A DNA stretch of 9,330 nucleotides from Moorella sp. UBA4076 (GTDB lineage: Bacteria > Bacillota > DSM-521 > Neomoorellales > Neomoorellaceae). A model generated the notes under the pieces. That model did no database searches. It had not been told where the DNA came from and saw nothing but the letters and a program-made list of their open reading frames with translations. Positions 7,038 to 9,330 of this stretch are shown here, in pieces. Position numbers and translations under genes: made by a program. The DNA is taken from contig DFYS01000099.1 of NCBI GenBank assembly GCA_002383405.1, forward strand, positions 2,664 to 11,993, read 5' to 3'. Each line of letters opens with the position of its first letter. Within the stretch, counting starts at the first letter, position 1.

Positions 7038-7183
7038 GGCAGGAGGAGCATTCGTGGAGCGCCACTGCGGCTGATGATAGTAGACGCCCATGTCACTGAC
7101 GCGGCACCGGCGGAAGAATGAAAACAGCGGTATTGTGTGAGGGATAAGCCCGGCGAAAACCATAGCAGGGAGGTTTCCGAACG
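7038..7183. other. Intergenic spacer between radical SAM and DUF2344 genes
   Basis: The 146 bases hold no supported gene. GAGGCAGGAGG is repeated at 7022-7032 and 7036-7046, across the upstream stop codon. AGGGAGG at 7167-7173, 10 bases before GTG 7184, is the ribosome site of the next gene. I see no terminator, so read-through into the DUF2344 gene is likely. Confidence 0.55.
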
Positions 7184-7861
7184 GTGCGTTTGCGGATAAA
7201 ATACACCAAAACAGGCCCGGCGGCTTACCTGGGCCACCTGGAGATGCTGCGCCTGTGGCAGCGGGCTATCCGCCGCGCCGGGCTGCCGCTCATGATGAGC
7301 CACGGCTTCAACCCCCACCCGCAGCTGGCCTTCGGCCCGGCTCTGGCGGTGGGGATTGTCAGTCAGGGCGAGTACCTGGATATGGATCTGGCAACCGCCC
7401 TGGCCCCGGACGAGGTCAAGCAGCGTTTGCAGGCCGAGCTGCCCGCCGGGCTGGAACTGCTGCTGGTAGCAGCCATCTCCGACCAGGCCCCGGCGCTGAC
7501 GGCGGTGATTGATACCGCCGCCTACCGGGTCAGCTGGCTGCAGCCTCTGGACGCTGCCACCCTGCAGCCAAAAGCCGACGCGCTCCTGGCCCGGCCGGTG
7601 ATCGAGGTCAGCCGCGCGGGGAAAGCCGGCGTCAGAGTTAAAGATATCCGACCGGGCCTTTGGCGGATTACCGTAAATGCGGACGCATCCCTGGAACTGC
7701 TGCTCGAGTGCAGTTCCCGCGGCGCCGTCCGGCCGGAAGAGGTCCTGGACGCCATGGGTCTGGATGCTCCCCGGAGCATAACCCGTACCGGCCTCTTTAT
7801 CCGCCGCGGTGATGCCCTGCTGGCACCGGAGGATTACCAGGATAGCCCTGGCCAGGTGTAA
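7184..7861 (+). CDS. DUF2344 / TIGR03936 radical SAM-linked protein
   Basis: This 225-residue soluble protein has the family hallmarks: an N-terminal RIKYTKTGPAAYLGHLEMLR (4-23), the basic RAIRRAGLP (27-35), and MSHGFNPHPQLAFGPAL (38-54) followed by VGIVSQGEYLD. DUF2344 proteins are encoded next to or fused with TIGR03960 radical SAM proteins, so the two very probably act together; the reaction and substrate are unknown to me. The start is GTG 7184, preceded by AGGGAGG. The rest of the protein (about 70-225) is less conserved and Leu/Ala-rich, ending in a segment containing GLFIRRGDALL. It sits between its radical SAM partner and rng, a conserved order in Firmicutes, which hints at a link to RNA metabolism (inference from neighbourhood only). 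Confidence 0.9.
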   Translation: MRLRIKYTKTGPAAYLGHLEMLRLWQRAIRRAGLPLMMSHGFNPHPQLAFGPALAVGIVSQGEYLDMDLATALAPDEVKQRLQAELPAGLELLLVAAISDQAPALTAVIDTAAYRVSWLQPLDAATLQPKADALLARPVIEVSRAGKAGVRVKDIRPGLWRITVNADASLELLLECSSRGAVRPEEVLDAMGLDAPRSITRTGLFIRRGDALLAPEDYQDSPGQV

Positions 7862-7894
7862 ACAAGTGAAACATGCTGATAACACACCATCACC

Positions 7895-7926
7895 AGGGAG
7901 GAAAATTGCCGTATAGCGGACTCTAA
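7895..7926 (+). other. Strong ribosome site with a six-codon frame upstream of rng
   Basis: AGGGAGG at 7895-7901 precedes TTG 7906 by 4 bases. The frame from TTG encodes MPYSGL and stops at TAA 7924-7926. A hairpin follows at 7931-7950. It may be a leader peptide, a relic of an older rng start displaced by inserted sequence, or chance. Confidence 0.2.
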
Positions 7927-7930
7927 TTTG

Positions 7931-7950
7931 GAACTGGCTTGAGCCGGTTC
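7931..7950 (+). other. Hairpin in the rng leader
   Basis: GAACTGGC (7931-7938) pairs with GCCGGTTC (7943-7950) around loop TTGA, with one G-U pair. No T-run follows, so it is not a standard terminator. It could be a structured element of the rng 5' leader; RNase E/G genes are autoregulated through their leaders in some bacteria. Confidence 0.4.
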
Positions 7951-7962
7951 CTGCAAGTATCC

Positions 7963-7990
7963 GACTTCCGGCTTTCTACCTCTGACTTCC
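7963..7990. repeat. Degenerate heptamer repeat tract upstream of rng
   Basis: Four 7-base units in register: GACTTCC (7963), GGCTTTC (7970), TACCTCT (7977) and GACTTCC (7984). Weaker units may extend left to about 7949. On the minus strand the consensus is near GGAAGTC. It shares the period, the purine/pyrimidine asymmetry and the position just upstream of a gene with the tract at 1442-1487. Confidence 0.65.
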
Positions 7991-8008
7991 GTTAAAGAGG
8001 GTATATGA

Positions 8009-9330
8009 GTGAACAAAGAAATTTTAATCCAGGTCGATGCTGACGAAACGGCGGTAGCCGTCCTCGAGGACAGCCGTTTGATGGAGATCTACCTGGAAAG
8101 GCCGGCCCGGGAGCGCCTGGCGGGTAATATTTACAAAGCCCGGGTGGCCAATGTTTTGCCCGGTATGCAGGCGGCCTTTGTCGATATCGGGCTGGAGAAG
8201 AACGCCTTTCTGTTTGTTGATGATACCAGCGGCCTGGAGGCGCTGGAGGGAGAGATGCCACCCCGCAGCCGGCGGCGGATCAGTGATGTCGTCCGGGAGG
8301 GCCAGGAGATCCTGGTCCAGGTAATTAAAGAACCCCAGGGAAGCAAAGGTGCCCGGGTTACGACCCAGATTTCCCTGCCGGGGCGCTATGTGGTCCTGAT
8401 GCCTAACGTGAATTATATCGGCATCTCCCGCCGGATCAGTGACGAAGAGGAAAGGGAGCGGTTGAAAACCCTGGCGCGGGTGGCCAAACCGCGCCGTATG
8501 GGGTTGATTGTCAGGACGGTGGCCGCCGGGGCCACCGAGGAAGAGCTGCGGGAAGATACCCGGGTTTTAACCCAGACCTGGAAAAAAATTCGTGACCAGG
8601 CGCGGCGCCACCGGGCACCCCAGCTTATTCATCGTGATGTGGAGTTGTCCTTACGTATCCTGCGTGATATCTATACAGAGGATGTCACCAGGCTCCTGGT
8701 CAATTCCCGGGCCACTTATACGCGGGTTTTTGAAATCATGTCCGGGAGGGTCGCCGACCTGCAGCAGCGGGTTGTTTTGCGGGAGGGCATTGATCTCTTT
8801 GACCTCTACGGCGTGCAGAACCAGGTGGAGCAGGCCCTGAAACGCAAAGTGTGGCTTAAACGCGGCGGCTACCTGATCATAGACCAGATGGAAGCCCTGA
8901 CGGCCATCGATGTCAACACCGGCAAGTACGTCGGCCGCCACAACCTGGCGGAAACAGTGCTGACAACCAATCTGGAAGCAGCGGTGGAAGTAGCCCGCCA
9001 GTTGCGCCTGCGTAACATCGGCGGCATTATTATCGTTGATTTTATTGATATGGAAAACCCGGCCCATCGGGAACGGGTTATAAAAGCCCTGGAAAAGGAG
9101 CTCGTCCGGGATAAAGTTAAGACCCAGATACTGGGCTTTACCCGCCTGGGATTGCTGGAGATGACCCGCAAAAAAGAACAGCTGGAGCTGGGGAGCGTCC
9201 TGCAGCAGGATTGCCCTTACTGCCACGGTACGGGCAAAGTCCTTTCCGAAGAAACCGTAGCCTTCCAGGCCAGGAAAGAGGTCCTGCAGCTGGCCAGGAG
9301 CAGCCAGGCCCTGGCCCTCCTGGTGGAGGC
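8009..9330 (+). CDS. rng: Ribonuclease G/E (Rng/CafA), N-terminal part, 3' end outside window
   Basis: This endoribonuclease cuts single-stranded AU-rich RNA in mRNA decay and rRNA maturation. The frame stays open from GTG 8009 to the window edge (440 codons). An S1 RNA-binding domain spans about 38-125 (GNIYKARVANVLPGMQAAF onward). The DNase I-like catalytic part has AIDVNTGKYVG with Asp301 and IIIVDFIDM with Asp344, matching E. coli RNase E Asp303 and Asp346 with the same 43-residue spacing. The zinc-link motif CPYC (Cys402, Cys405) parallels CPxC at 404/407 in RNase E and supports dimerisation. The visible part thus includes the whole catalytic core; only the small C-terminal domain is missing. 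AGAGGG at 7996-8001 lies 7 bases before GTG. The nearby ATG 8005 is in another frame. It is probably cotranscribed with the radical SAM and DUF2344 genes. Confidence 0.97.
   Translation, partial: MNKEILIQVDADETAVAVLEDSRLMEIYLERPARERLAGNIYKARVANVLPGMQAAFVDIGLEKNAFLFVDDTSGLEALEGEMPPRSRRRISDVVREGQEILVQVIKEPQGSKGARVTTQISLPGRYVVLMPNVNYIGISRRISDEEERERLKTLARVAKPRRMGLIVRTVAAGATEEELREDTRVLTQTWKKIRDQARRHRAPQLIHRDVELSLRILRDIYTEDVTRLLVNSRATYTRVFEIMSGRVADLQQRVVLREGIDLFDLYGVQNQVEQALKRKVWLKRGGYLIIDQMEALTAIDVNTGKYVGRHNLAETVLTTNLEAAVEVARQLRLRNIGGIIIVDFIDMENPAHRERVIKALEKELVRDKVKTQILGFTRLGLLEMTRKKEQLELGSVLQQDCPYCHGTGKVLSEETVAFQARKEVLQLARSSQALALLVE

Noticed and set aside
7074..7121. 15-codon frame (MIVDAHVTDAAPAEE)
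   Set aside because: No suitable ribosome site directly upstream, no similarity, and its length is expected by chance.
6123..7885. Long minus-strand frames opposite the radical SAM and DUF2344 genes
   Set aside because: These are high-GC antisense shadows; the plus-strand products carry clear motifs.
8005..8011. ATG 8005 as the rng start
   Set aside because: It is out of frame with the RNase G reading frame; GTG 8009 is in frame and properly spaced from AGAGGG.

Overview
The window reads as chromosomal DNA of a GC-rich, endospore-forming clostridial Firmicute. The gene set (GroEL, a SpoIVFA/SpoIVFB pair, the radical SAM/DUF2344/RNase G cluster) and the intergenic style suggest a thermophile of the Moorella / Desulfotomaculum type. 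This is recognition from memory; no search was run. Nearly everything looks like core chromosome. The least core-like parts are an Rpn-family nuclease gene and several repeat-rich intergenic stretches.

Layout, left to right. (1) 1-1038, plus strand: the last 345 codons of groEL, closed by a strong intrinsic terminator. (2) 1082-1491: about 410 bases with no convincing gene, holding competing RNA hairpins, an imperfect 30-bp direct repeat and a pyrimidine-rich heptamer tract. (3) 1492-2121, plus: a ThiE/TenI-family protein. (4) 3885 down to 2260, minus: a spoIVFA-like LytM-domain membrane protein and, 3 nt later, a spoIVFB-like intramembrane metalloprotease. This pair processes pro-sigma-K in Bacillus. 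(5) 4063-4983, plus, divergent from the spoIVF pair: an Rpn/PD-(D/E)XK nuclease-family protein with its own extended -10 promoter and a hairpin terminator. (6) 5166-7037, plus: a large radical SAM protein of the TIGR03960 type. (7) 7184-7861, plus: its usual partner, a DUF2344/TIGR03936 protein. (8) 8009 to the right edge, plus: the first 440 codons of ribonuclease G/E (rng), running off the window.

How they fit together. SpoIVFA and SpoIVFB form one operon, with a sigma-E-like promoter proposed upstream. The radical SAM protein, DUF2344 protein and RNase G form a cluster conserved in many Firmicutes, usually next to rplU-rpmA-obg and often just downstream of spoIVFAB. Here spoIVFAB points the other way and is separated from that cluster by the Rpn gene, which suggests local rearrangement. 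I see no defence island, CRISPR array, complete insertion sequence, tRNA or rRNA. The best leads are the heptamer tracts, the unassigned leader-like region upstream of thiE, the mixed ThiE/TenI residues, the rearranged spoIVF locus, and the still uncharacterised radical SAM/DUF2344 pair.
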